DNA of 64,000 bases from Lentisphaerae bacterium ADurb.Bin082. Lineage in GTDB: Bacteria > Verrucomicrobiota > Lentisphaeria > Oligosphaerales > Oligosphaeraceae. Location of the stretch: contig MWEG01000115.1 of NCBI GenBank assembly GCA_002070945.1, positions 1 to 64,000 on the forward strand, given 5' to 3'. Under the pieces are notes generated by a model that ran no database searches, had not been told where the DNA came from, and was given only the letters and a program-made list of their open reading frames with translations. Shown piece by piece: positions 54,300 through 61,688 of this stretch. Every line of letters starts with the position of its first letter. The first letter of the stretch is position 1. Both the position numbers and the translations under genes were made by a program.

Positions 54300-55067
54300 A
54301 TGTTAAAAACGCCGGATTTTCTCCGTATGATTCAATCTGTTCAGAGAGCTTTGGGATTACTGACGTTGATTGCCAACGCCGGCGACTCTGGCTTGTCTCT
54401 GACCGAGCTTTCCGAGCGTTCCGGGTTGAAGGCGCCGACCACCCATAACATGCTGTCAACGCTGGAGGTTTGCGGCTACATTGCCCGACTTCCAGACCAT
54501 CGCCGTTACGTCCTGGGGCCGATGGCCTTGCAGATGGGGCGCCGCCATGAAGACGCCAAACGCCTGGCGACAATCGTTCAGACGCCGCTCCGGGAACTCA
54601 ACCAGGAACTGGGCGAAACCGTCATTGTCACCCTGTTTCAGAACTATCGCCGCCGCACCATCATCGCCTTGGAAAGCAAACATCCGCTGCGAGTAGGCGG
54701 CGACATCGGCGATGACGACCGCCTGTACGACACGGCTACCGGCCGCATGATGCTGGCCATGGCCCCCAAGGACGACGTGGCCACGGTCATCGACAATCTC
54801 GGCCTGCCCGGAAAAAGATGGCCCGAGGCCAGCAGCAAAACGGAATTGCAGAAGCTTCTGTCCGCCATCCGCCAGGATGGCTTTGTCCTATACACTACTA
54901 GCGGCGGCCAAGTGATAGCCCTTGCCGTGCCCTTGAAGCTTGTCGACGGTCCACCCGCTGCTATCGGCATCAACTTCCCCGCCAGCCGGCACGCCAATGT
55001 CGACTACCGTGCCGCCTTCGGTGAACGCATGGCCGCCACCGCCCGCAAAATCGAAAGCAACTGGTAG
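54300..55067 (+). CDS. IclR family transcriptional regulator
   Basis: 255-residue IclR-type regulator. The N-terminal winged helix (about 10-75) reads SVQRALGLLTLIANAG, LSLTELSERSGLKAPTTHNMLSTL and YIARLPDHRRYVLGP, the usual layout. The effector-binding GAF-like domain follows, with GETVIVTLFQ, YDTATGRMMLAM and the C-terminal AVPLKLVDGPPAAIGINFPA. ATG 54300 and the in-frame ATG at 54327 are both possible starts; neither has a clear ribosome binding site, and the promoter region is AT-rich. IclR regulators usually control adjacent catabolic genes; here the three QueG-like genes follow 85 bp downstream on the same strand and are the obvious targets. Confidence 0.92.
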   Translation: MLKTPDFLRMIQSVQRALGLLTLIANAGDSGLSLTELSERSGLKAPTTHNMLSTLEVCGYIARLPDHRRYVLGPMALQMGRRHEDAKRLATIVQTPLRELNQELGETVIVTLFQNYRRRTIIALESKHPLRVGGDIGDDDRLYDTATGRMMLAMAPKDDVATVIDNLGLPGKRWPEASSKTELQKLLSAIRQDGFVLYTTSGGQVIALAVPLKLVDGPPAAIGINFPASRHANVDYRAAFGERMAATARKIESNW

Positions 55068-55151
55068 GCGGCTACTGCCTGCCACGCCCTTTTTACCTGT
55101 TCCCCGTCCCAACCTGTTTCGCAACTAAAACAGCAAGGAGAAACTCACATC

Positions 55152-55970
55152 ATGGACGCAGCAGAAGTCAAAAAAATGGCCAGGGAGTTCGGCGCCGATT
55201 TAGTCGGCATTGCTCCTATCAGCCGCCTGCAAAACCTGCCCCCCCAACGCAATCCACTCTCCATTTCAGACCGCACTAAAGCCGTCGTCGTCATCGGATA
55301 CCGAATCCTGCGCGGCACCATGCGGGGCATCGAAGAAGGCACCAATTTCGGCTCCACCTACGGAATGTTCGGCAACAGCTGGCTGGAACATGAATTCCTC
55401 TCCCGGACAGCCTACCTGCTCACCAGCTGGCTCGAAGAACAAGGCGTCGAAGCCATCCCACTCCTGCCCAGCACCGAAAGCAGCGGTCAGAACTTCCCAG
55501 ACTACCGCGTCGTCGCCGAAGCGGCCGGACTCGGAAAAGTCGGCAAAGGCGGCTTCTTCCTGACCAAAGAATATGGCCACCGCCAACGCTTCGCCATGAT
55601 CCTCGTTGATGCCGACCTGGCGGGCGACCCAATCCAAGACATCGACTTCTGCCGCGACTGCGACGCCTGCGTCAAAGCCTGCCCGCTGCAAGCCATGACC
55701 GTCGGCAACGACGGTGCCGTCGCCATTGACTTCGACTTGTGCAACCGCTGCCAGAACGGCGCCTCACCCAAGCCCGGCTCCTGCGACAAGGTTGACCGCT
55801 ACGCGGCCGCCTGCGGCCGCGCCTGCATGATCGCCCTCGCCGATAAAATCGCCAACAAATTCGCCCAGCCTTTCCGCAAACGCCAGGCATGGAGCATCGG
55901 CCTCCGCGGCGACAAGAAACTCGACGGCGAAAAAGTCGCCTTTGTCGGGGGTGTCTGCCCAAAACAGTAA
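55152..55970 (+). CDS. QueG-like iron-sulfur protein 1
   Basis: 272-residue member of the epoxyqueuosine reductase/reductive-dehalogenase-related family. The N-terminal half is the corrinoid-binding-like domain (FGADLVGIAPISRL, AVVVIGYRI, ending with AEAAGLGKVGKGGFFLTKEYGHRQRFAMIL). A ferredoxin-like part follows: CRDCDACVKACP supplies CxxCxxCxxxCP, and CNRCQNGA with later CGRAC can supply the second cluster. It is shorter than true QueG (about 310-380 residues) and lacks the C-terminal HEAT-like extension, so queuosine synthesis is unlikely. AAGGAG precedes the ATG. First of three adjacent paralogues behind an IclR regulator, which suggests an inducible redox or catabolic role. Confidence 0.8.
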   Translation: MDAAEVKKMAREFGADLVGIAPISRLQNLPPQRNPLSISDRTKAVVVIGYRILRGTMRGIEEGTNFGSTYGMFGNSWLEHEFLSRTAYLLTSWLEEQGVEAIPLLPSTESSGQNFPDYRVVAEAAGLGKVGKGGFFLTKEYGHRQRFAMILVDADLAGDPIQDIDFCRDCDACVKACPLQAMTVGNDGAVAIDFDLCNRCQNGASPKPGSCDKVDRYAAACGRACMIALADKIANKFAQPFRKRQAWSIGLRGDKKLDGEKVAFVGGVCPKQ

Positions 55971-56015
55971 TGGCAACGATCCTTCACCTTTTATTCCGGG
56001 AGATAGGCTGATATC

Positions 56016-56879
56016 ATGGATACCAAAACCCTTAAAGAAATGGCGAAAAAATTTGGCGCTGACCTGATCGGTATTGCGTCAATGGACCGTTTCGCCCAAG
56101 TCCCTGCCACTGCTAACCCACTGTCGATTTTTCCGCAAGCGAAATCAATGATCGTCATCGGCCGCAAGATTCCCTTCGGGACCATACGCGCCATTGACCA
56201 GAGTGCCGCCAACACCATATCCTACGACAGGTTCGGCTTCTTCTACCTCGAAGACCAACTGCTGGCCAAGACGACCTACGACCTGTCCATCTGGGTAGAG
56301 ACCCAAGGCTTCGAGGCCGCGCCCATATTCGGCTATGACGCCAAGGCCGCTGCCCGCCAGCCCCTCGGCGCACCAGTCGCCGAAGGCAAACCAGCGCCGA
56401 ACGTCTACGTTGACTGGATGTTCGCCGCCCAAGCCGCCGGACTTGGCGAAATCGGCAAGAATGGCCTCTTCCTCACCCCAGAATACGGCCCCTGCCAACG
56501 CTTCGCTATGCTCATCAGCGACTTCGAGTTCACACCCGACCCAATCAGCAAACCGCGCCTCTGCGTCAACTGCCAAGCCTGCATTGACGCCTGCCCGCTG
56601 CAAGCGTTTGAACCGGAAACGACGACCAAAGAAGGCATGACCGGCGCCGAATCAGACGTCGCCAAACGCCTAGAAAACATCTGCGCACAATGCAAAAATG
56701 GCGCTATCCAGACGAATTTCGGGCGCTTCAACACCATCGACCGCATCGCCGCCTCCTGCGGTCGGGCCTGCCTCGCAGCCCTGACCGAACGCGGCCTGGT
56801 GAGCAAATTCCCGGGCGGCCGCTTCCGCACCAAACCGACCTGGGCCGTCGATTTTCTCGGCCGTGAAATCAAAGCCTAA
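56016..56879 (+). CDS. QueG-like iron-sulfur protein 2
   Basis: 287-residue paralogue of the previous gene, 45 bp downstream. It opens the same way (KEMAKKFGADLIGIASMDRF, MIVIGRKIPFG), and has AQAAGLGEIGKNGLFLTPEYGPCQRFAML in the corrinoid-domain end. The cluster motif is CVNCQACIDACPLQAF. A second set of cysteines, CAQCKNG and CGRACLAAL, fits a second cluster as in the first copy. GGGAG lies upstream of the ATG. The conserved FDTI-like segment FNTIDRIAASCGRAC equals DKVDRYAAACGRAC in copy 1, so the pair shares a C-terminal plan distinct from true QueG. Probably forms a complex or acts in series with its neighbours. Confidence 0.8.
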   Translation: MDTKTLKEMAKKFGADLIGIASMDRFAQVPATANPLSIFPQAKSMIVIGRKIPFGTIRAIDQSAANTISYDRFGFFYLEDQLLAKTTYDLSIWVETQGFEAAPIFGYDAKAAARQPLGAPVAEGKPAPNVYVDWMFAAQAAGLGEIGKNGLFLTPEYGPCQRFAMLISDFEFTPDPISKPRLCVNCQACIDACPLQAFEPETTTKEGMTGAESDVAKRLENICAQCKNGAIQTNFGRFNTIDRIAASCGRACLAALTERGLVSKFPGGRFRTKPTWAVDFLGREIKA

Positions 56880-56903
56880 CACCTACCGGGAGAAAAACAT
56901 ATC

Positions 56904-58040
56904 ATGGAAAAAACACTGACGTCAAAAATGCTCAAGGATCTCGCCAACCGGCTCGGCGCTGGCGGCGGCGGGGCCGAAGTTCTCGGGGTGGCGAACATCG
57001 AACGCTTTTCGGAAGCGCCAGAGCGCATGCACCCGAAAAACATCTTCCCGGATTGCAAATCCGTCATCTCTATTGTGCAGCCGATTCCGCGCAGCACTTA
57101 TCGCGGCATCACCGAAGGCACCTACTGGCCCAATTACACGTATTATTCCTACAATCGCCTGAACACCCTGTTCCGGCCCATGGTCACCCACGAAGTGGCG
57201 CGCTTCATTGAAGACCACGGCTACGAGGCCGTCCCTGTCTATCCCGGCGTGCCAGAGACCTACCGCTCCGAGTCCGAGCCAGTCGCCCCAGGCCGCCCGA
57301 TTCCGGAAATCAATATCCAGGTGCGCATCGCTGCCATGGCCTGCGGACTCGGTGAAGTCGGCTGGTCTAAAGTCTTCATCCACCCGGTGTTCGGCCCCCG
57401 CGTCCGCATCGGCACTATCCTGACCGACGCCGTGCTTGAGCCTGACCCGCTGATCAAGCCGAAAACTCTCTGCAAACGCTGCATGCGCTGCGTGCCAGAC
57501 TGCCCCGGAAACGCCATCCCCGGGAAAAATGACCGTCCGTCCATCAAAATCCATATCGACGGCCAGGAATTCGAATGGGGCGACGTATGCATGGGCCGCT
57601 GCACCGCCACGCATCATGGCGTCAACTGGAAGGCATCGCCGTTCATGAAGCGCTTCTTCCCCGGCTTCAATCTCGACATCTGCAACACCACCATGTCCGA
57701 AGAAACAGCCTATAAAGCCGGCTATACCCTCGCCGGCGGTATGTGGGCACGAATCAACCCAGAGTTCCCCGGCAACAAGGTGGTGCCTTTCTACAAGCAA
57801 ATCCTTGAGCATACCGGTTACTTCGCCGTCTGCGGCGCCAAGGGATGCATCCGCGCCTGCATGGATTTCCAGGAAAAAAGTAAAAACATCACCCAGCACA
57901 CCTTCAACACCCCGGTCTTCCCAGGCCCGAAGTGGGAACTCCAGCCCCCGGAAAAAGATGAAACCGGCGGCATCGTAGAAAAGAAAATGCTGCAAGACAA
58001 ATTCCAGAAGCCTGACCTAAACGCCGGCGGCTGGAAGTAA
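56904..58040 (+). CDS. QueG-like iron-sulfur protein 3 (longer form)
   Basis: 378-residue third member of the tandem set, 24 bp after copy 2, with GGGAG before the ATG. It is more divergent: the N-terminus LANRLGAGGGGAEVLGVANIERF and VISIVQPIPRSTYRGITEG keep the family plan, and AMACGLGEVGWSKVFIHPVFGPRVRIG matches the conserved block. The cluster motif is CKRCMRCVPDCPGNAIPG. A C-terminal extension of about 140 residues includes CMGRCTATHHGVNWK and VCGAKGCIRACMDF, which brings more cysteines and may hold a different second cluster. It ends before a strong hairpin at 58071. Differences suggest it is a functional subunit rather than a redundant copy. Confidence 0.78.
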   Translation: MEKTLTSKMLKDLANRLGAGGGGAEVLGVANIERFSEAPERMHPKNIFPDCKSVISIVQPIPRSTYRGITEGTYWPNYTYYSYNRLNTLFRPMVTHEVARFIEDHGYEAVPVYPGVPETYRSESEPVAPGRPIPEINIQVRIAAMACGLGEVGWSKVFIHPVFGPRVRIGTILTDAVLEPDPLIKPKTLCKRCMRCVPDCPGNAIPGKNDRPSIKIHIDGQEFEWGDVCMGRCTATHHGVNWKASPFMKRFFPGFNLDICNTTMSEETAYKAGYTLAGGMWARINPEFPGNKVVPFYKQILEHTGYFAVCGAKGCIRACMDFQEKSKNITQHTFNTPVFPGPKWELQPPEKDETGGIVEKKMLQDKFQKPDLNAGGWK

Positions 58041-58070
58041 TCAAACCTAACCATTCAAACCAACAACAAA

Positions 58071-58108
58071 CAGGGCCGCGCTGTACCTCATCAGTCAGCG
58101 CGGCCCTG
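58071..58108 (+). terminator. Strong hairpin after the QueG-like operon
   Basis: CAGGGCCGCGCTG (58071-58083) and CAGCGCGGCCCTG (58096-58108) are exact inverse arms of 13 bp with a 12-base loop, 30 bp after the last stop codon. No T tract follows, so it may terminate weakly or protect the 3' end. Confidence 0.6.
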
Positions 58109-58133
58109 ATGCGTTTGTGCTGAGGCCCAGGGC

Positions 58134-58170
58134 TGGTGGACATAGTGGACATAGTGGACGTGGTGGACGG
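58134..58170 (+). repeat. Short TGGAC minisatellite
   Basis: Four TGGAC units with atag or gtg spacers, in the 450-bp gap 58041-58487. The remainder of this gap holds the hairpin at 58071, the direct repeat at 58192-58255 and no convincing gene. Confidence 0.75.
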
Positions 58171-58191
58171 CGGCTGCATCGTACGTAGTTC

Positions 58192-58255
58192 AGCTTCAGC
58201 TTGCAGTATGTCCCTCGCATGCAGGAGCATGTAGTACAAGCTTCAGCTTGCAGTA
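58192..58255 (+). repeat. 17-bp direct repeat AGCTTCAGCTTGCAGTA
   Basis: Exact copies at 58192-58208 and 58239-58255, 47 bp apart, each followed by a related YGTsCC stretch. No gene overlaps. Confidence 0.8.
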
Positions 58256-58487
58256 CGTGCCACACGCAGTCCAGCCTTCACCCGCATTTTGTTTTTCGCA
58301 AATAGCAAATTCGCACTTGGCTTGTTTCGCATTACGGTATAGAGGATGCCGAATCCGCGTTTTTGGCTGATGATGCGACGCAAAGGCCCTTTGCTGGCCG
58401 TCCGTGTTTTGGCGGGCATTTTGGTCGCAGCGCGCCGGGCCATAGCCTGGCTGGGATGACAGGGCGTCAGGAGCAAGGAGAAGAACG

Positions 58488-60395
58488 ATGCGAATCGAAG
58501 GTCTATATCGACTGGTGTCAGCGGTTCCGCCAATGCGGGTGGGGAATCCCTCCTACAATGTCGACCGGATGGTGGAAATGTACGCTGTTGCGGTTAAACG
58601 CGGCGCAGCGGTCGTGTTGTTTCCGGAATTGTCCGTGACCGGCTATACCTGCGGCGATCTGTTTGAGCAACAGACCCTGTTGACTGCCGCCTTGGCTGGC
58701 CTGGAACGCCTGCGGGCTGCGACCGTCGGTCAGTCGGCCGTGCTGATTGCAGGTTTGCCGCTGTTGAAGGGAACGCGGCTGTTCAATGTCGCGGCAGTCC
58801 TCCAGGACGGACGTTTGCTCGCTTTTGTCGGAAAGACCTATTTGCCCAATTACCGCGAATTCTATGAAAAACGGCAGTTTTGTTCAATTCGCGAGTACGA
58901 TGGCTCGCCAGTTGAAATCAACGGCGAACTGGTGCCGCTGGGGCAGGATATACTTCTGGAGGCTGGCGGCGTTAAACTCGGCATCGAACTCAGCGAAGAC
59001 TTGTGGGTGGTCACACCGCCCTCCAACAACTTGGCTCTCCAGGGCGCCCAGGTTATCTGCAACCTCTCGGCCGAGCCGGAAATGGTGACCAAAGCCGAGT
59101 GTCGACGTAAATTGGTCGTTGACCAGAGCGCACGACTCACCGCAGTTTACATGCTCGCCGGCGCTGGCGTCCACGAATCCACCAGCGACTTGGTCTTCAG
59201 CGGCCACGCCATGATCGCCGCCAAAGGCCGACTGCTTGCCGAAAATCAACGCTTTGAACGCGAGGGCGCGACAGTGACGGCCGATGTTAAAATCGCCTGG
59301 CTGGACAACCAGCGCCGCAGCTGGACCAGCCATAACGAGGTGCCAACCACGCCGGTTCGCACGGTCAAGCTGGTGCCCTTGCCAGAAGCGCCGGACGCCG
59401 CCTGCTTCGCCTTGGCCAAGCATCCCTTTGTGCCTCAGGATGCCGCTGCCCTGGCCGCACGCTGCCAGGAGATTTTCACCTTGCAGGCGGCCGGCCTGGC
59501 CAAGCGCTTGCAGCACTGCCGCGCCAAACGTCTGGTCATCGGCTTGTCGGGCGGGCTGGATTCGACCTTGGCTCTGCTGGCGGCGACCTGGTGCTGCGAT
59601 ATGCTCGAACTGCCGCGCACGACCATCCTTGGGGTGACTATGCCAGGCATGGGCACGACCGGTCGGACTAAAAACAATGCGGTCGCCGTGGCCGGAGAGC
59701 TGGGCGTGGAATTACGCATCATCGACATCAAGGACGCGGTGACCGTGCATTTCCGCGATATCGGACATGACCCAGACAAGCTTGATGTGGTCTATGAAAA
59801 TGCACAGGCACGGGAACGGACGCAGATTCTCATGGACTTGGCCAACGCCACCGGCGGCCTGGTCATCGGCACCGGCGATTTGTCTGAAATCGCGCTTGGA
59901 TGGAGCACCTTCAACGGCGATCATATATCCATGTACAGCGTTAACTGCGGCGTCCCTAAAACCTTGGTGCGACACCTGATCGAATACTATGCATCAGTCA
60001 CCACGTCGCCGGAGTTGGCGCGCTTATTGCTCGATGTCAATGCGACGCCGGTTTCTCCAGAATTGCTCCCAGGCGTGCAGCACACAGAAGACATCCTGGG
60101 CAATTATGAGCTGCATGACTTTTTCCTGTATTATTTCCTGAAATACGGCGAGAACCCGAACGGGTTGTTGGCCTTGGCAATGCAGGCATTCAAGGACGAC
60201 TACGAGGAAGAAGCAATTCGACGGACACTGGACATTTTTGTAAAACGCTTTTTCTCGCAGCAGTTCAAACGCAACGCCATGCCGGACGGGCCGAAGATCG
60301 GGACGATTGCATTGTCACCCCGAGGTGACTGGCGGATGCCGGCAGACGCAGATGCAGCGGCGTGGTTGACGCAGCAGGCCAAGCACATCAGGTAA
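58488..60395 (+). CDS. nadE: NAD(+) synthetase with nitrilase-type glutaminase domain
   Basis: 635-residue two-domain NAD synthetase, which amidates deamido-NAD with ATP. AAGGAG lies before ATG 58488. The N-terminal nitrilase-like glutaminase domain has the catalytic Glu (E47 in FPELSVTGY) and Lys (K116 in GKTYLPNYREF), but the residue at the nucleophile position is Ser169 in IELSEDLWVVTPPS, where this family has Cys in a CED motif; the codon is AGC at 58992-58994. The synthetase domain has the PP-loop SGGLDS, and later MPGMGTTGRTKNNA, TGDLSEIALGWST and the YSVN segment. Length and order match glutamine-dependent NadE. With Cys replaced, glutaminase activity may be lost and free ammonia used instead. 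It stands alone, without NAD-pathway neighbours. Confidence 0.93.
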   Translation: MRIEGLYRLVSAVPPMRVGNPSYNVDRMVEMYAVAVKRGAAVVLFPELSVTGYTCGDLFEQQTLLTAALAGLERLRAATVGQSAVLIAGLPLLKGTRLFNVAAVLQDGRLLAFVGKTYLPNYREFYEKRQFCSIREYDGSPVEINGELVPLGQDILLEAGGVKLGIELSEDLWVVTPPSNNLALQGAQVICNLSAEPEMVTKAECRRKLVVDQSARLTAVYMLAGAGVHESTSDLVFSGHAMIAAKGRLLAENQRFEREGATVTADVKIAWLDNQRRSWTSHNEVPTTPVRTVKLVPLPEAPDAACFALAKHPFVPQDAAALAARCQEIFTLQAAGLAKRLQHCRAKRLVIGLSGGLDSTLALLAATWCCDMLELPRTTILGVTMPGMGTTGRTKNNAVAVAGELGVELRIIDIKDAVTVHFRDIGHDPDKLDVVYENAQARERTQILMDLANATGGLVIGTGDLSEIALGWSTFNGDHISMYSVNCGVPKTLVRHLIEYYASVTTSPELARLLLDVNATPVSPELLPGVQHTEDILGNYELHDFFLYYFLKYGENPNGLLALAMQAFKDDYEEEAIRRTLDIFVKRFFSQQFKRNAMPDGPKIGTIALSPRGDWRMPADADAAAWLTQQAKHIR

Positions 60396-60546
60396 GCCTT
60401 GGGCAGATTTTTATTAACCACTGATGGACGCAGATGGACACGGATTTTTTAGGGTGTGTGATACAGAGAAATTTTGCAGTTCAGTAGCTGCGGACATTGG
60501 TGGACGGTGGTGCGAAGACACGTGTCCTACACAGGCTTCCACAGGT

Positions 60547-60805
60547 TTCCAGCTGAACAGATGCACCATGCTTAAAGTCACATTACTTTGCGCCGTAGGC
60601 GCTTAACCATGCTTAACCCCAGGCTTCAGCCTGGGGGAAGCATGCCCCCTAAAGTGGTGCCCCGTAGGGGCACTACAATTAGCGCTGAAAACATGTTGCC
60701 GGAATTTTGCGTAAAGCTATTGTTACCCATTGTATACCAATGACTTGAAGATTAACTTTCCAGAAATCTTTCCCCAAAAAACAAGAAGTTGATTGATAGT
60801 AGTAC
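60547..60805 (+). repeat. Dispersed palindromic repeat, copy 2 (about 259 bp)
   Basis: Direct repeat of 45841-46101: same ccccaggct/agcctgggg hairpin, same gtgcccc/ggggcac hairpin, then gccaatgacttgaagatta-like and tctttccccaaaaaacaagaagtt segments ending at gatagtagtac. It occupies most of the gap 60396-60835, which holds no gene. Confidence 0.8.
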
Positions 60806-60835
60806 TCCGTCCCCCGCCCCGCAATCCGCCAGCGC

Positions 60836-61624
60836 TCACTCCTCGGTGGGGTAGTCCTGGTGCCAATTCAATTCATCAAAAACAGCTCTCGCGGCGCGGA
60901 TAATCGGCTGCGGGCCATTGGCGTAGGGACTATATTCGCGGAAACCAAAGGTCAGCGTCGCACCAAGCATAGGCGCCACATAACGCTGCAAGCGGGCGAA
61001 TTTGCCATTGCAAAGATGCACAAAGGGAACCGACAATGTGTTCTTCAGGAGCACAGTGGTGCGGAACGACTCCAGGAGTTCGTCCTCGGTATCGGCGCGG
61101 ACGACGATTTTAGCGATGTCAACGCCGCGATTTTGGAAGTCGAGAAGGTGCGCGAGTACAGCGTCGCCAGGCAAGGCTTCAGCGATATGTGATGACATCA
61201 GCACTTCCGCGCCTTGAGCATGGATGCGGTCGATGAGTCGGCGCTGCTTGTCCAGCGCCTGCTGGTCGCGGGTGTATTCGCGGGGGGAAGGCGCGAACAT
61301 GTCGCCCATGATATCGCAGGCGGCAGCTCCTGCCTCAATGCAGAGGAGCATCAGCTCGGCGCGGTCGTCGTCGCTGATTTTGTCTGCCGCAAGACGCCGG
61401 GAGCGATAACAGAGGGGCATCATCGGGCGGCCATTGCAACGAAAGACCCGGCCGAGAGTATCCTTGTTTAACAGAGGGGAATCCCAATGCGACACATCGA
61501 CCATAAAGGCCTCAGCGCCATCATGTTCCCCATTGAGAATATTGGCGATGGCCAGCTCTGGCGTAGGTTCGCTGACAATGGCAGCAAGATAAGGGGATTT
61601 GAGCTTGAGAAACGAGGGACGCAT
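60836..61624 (-). CDS. Type I 3-dehydroquinate dehydratase-like protein
   Basis: About 262-residue TIM-barrel protein resembling class I 3-dehydroquinate dehydratase (AroD type). The start is ATG 61624 (MRPSFLKLK), with AAAGGAG six bases upstream; a TTG at 61630 is less likely. Catalytic equivalents are visible: the His in MSSHIAEAL (E. coli His143) and the Schiff-base Lys in DIAKIVVRADTEDELLESF (E. coli Lys170). The C-terminal LCNGKFARLQRYV and ATLTFGF match the Arg-containing and barrel-closing strands of the family. Other aro genes are not present nearby. Its neighbour, on the same strand, is a LamG glycan-related protein, so a catabolic or side-branch dehydration of a related acid is possible rather than aromatic amino-acid synthesis. 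Confidence 0.75.
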   Translation of the reverse strand: MRPSFLKLKSPYLAAIVSEPTPELAIANILNGEHDGAEAFMVDVSHWDSPLLNKDTLGRVFRCNGRPMMPLCYRSRRLAADKISDDDRAELMLLCIEAGAAACDIMGDMFAPSPREYTRDQQALDKQRRLIDRIHAQGAEVLMSSHIAEALPGDAVLAHLLDFQNRGVDIAKIVVRADTEDELLESFRTTVLLKNTLSVPFVHLCNGKFARLQRYVAPMLGATLTFGFREYSPYANGPQPIIRAARAVFDELNWHQDYPTEE

Positions 61625-61688
61625 GTTCAACTCCTTTGGTAAAAGTTATGCTCAGTTTGCGACAACGACGTTGACGACGATATTTCCG

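Noticed and set aside
58243-58533. Minus-strand 96-codon frame upstream of nadE
   Set aside because: Overlaps the nadE start and shows no domain or ribosome binding site.
45841-60805. The two 260-bp direct repeats as ends of a 14.7-kb composite transposon
   Set aside because: No transposase or integrase lies in or beside the repeats, and further decayed copies elsewhere show a dispersed family.
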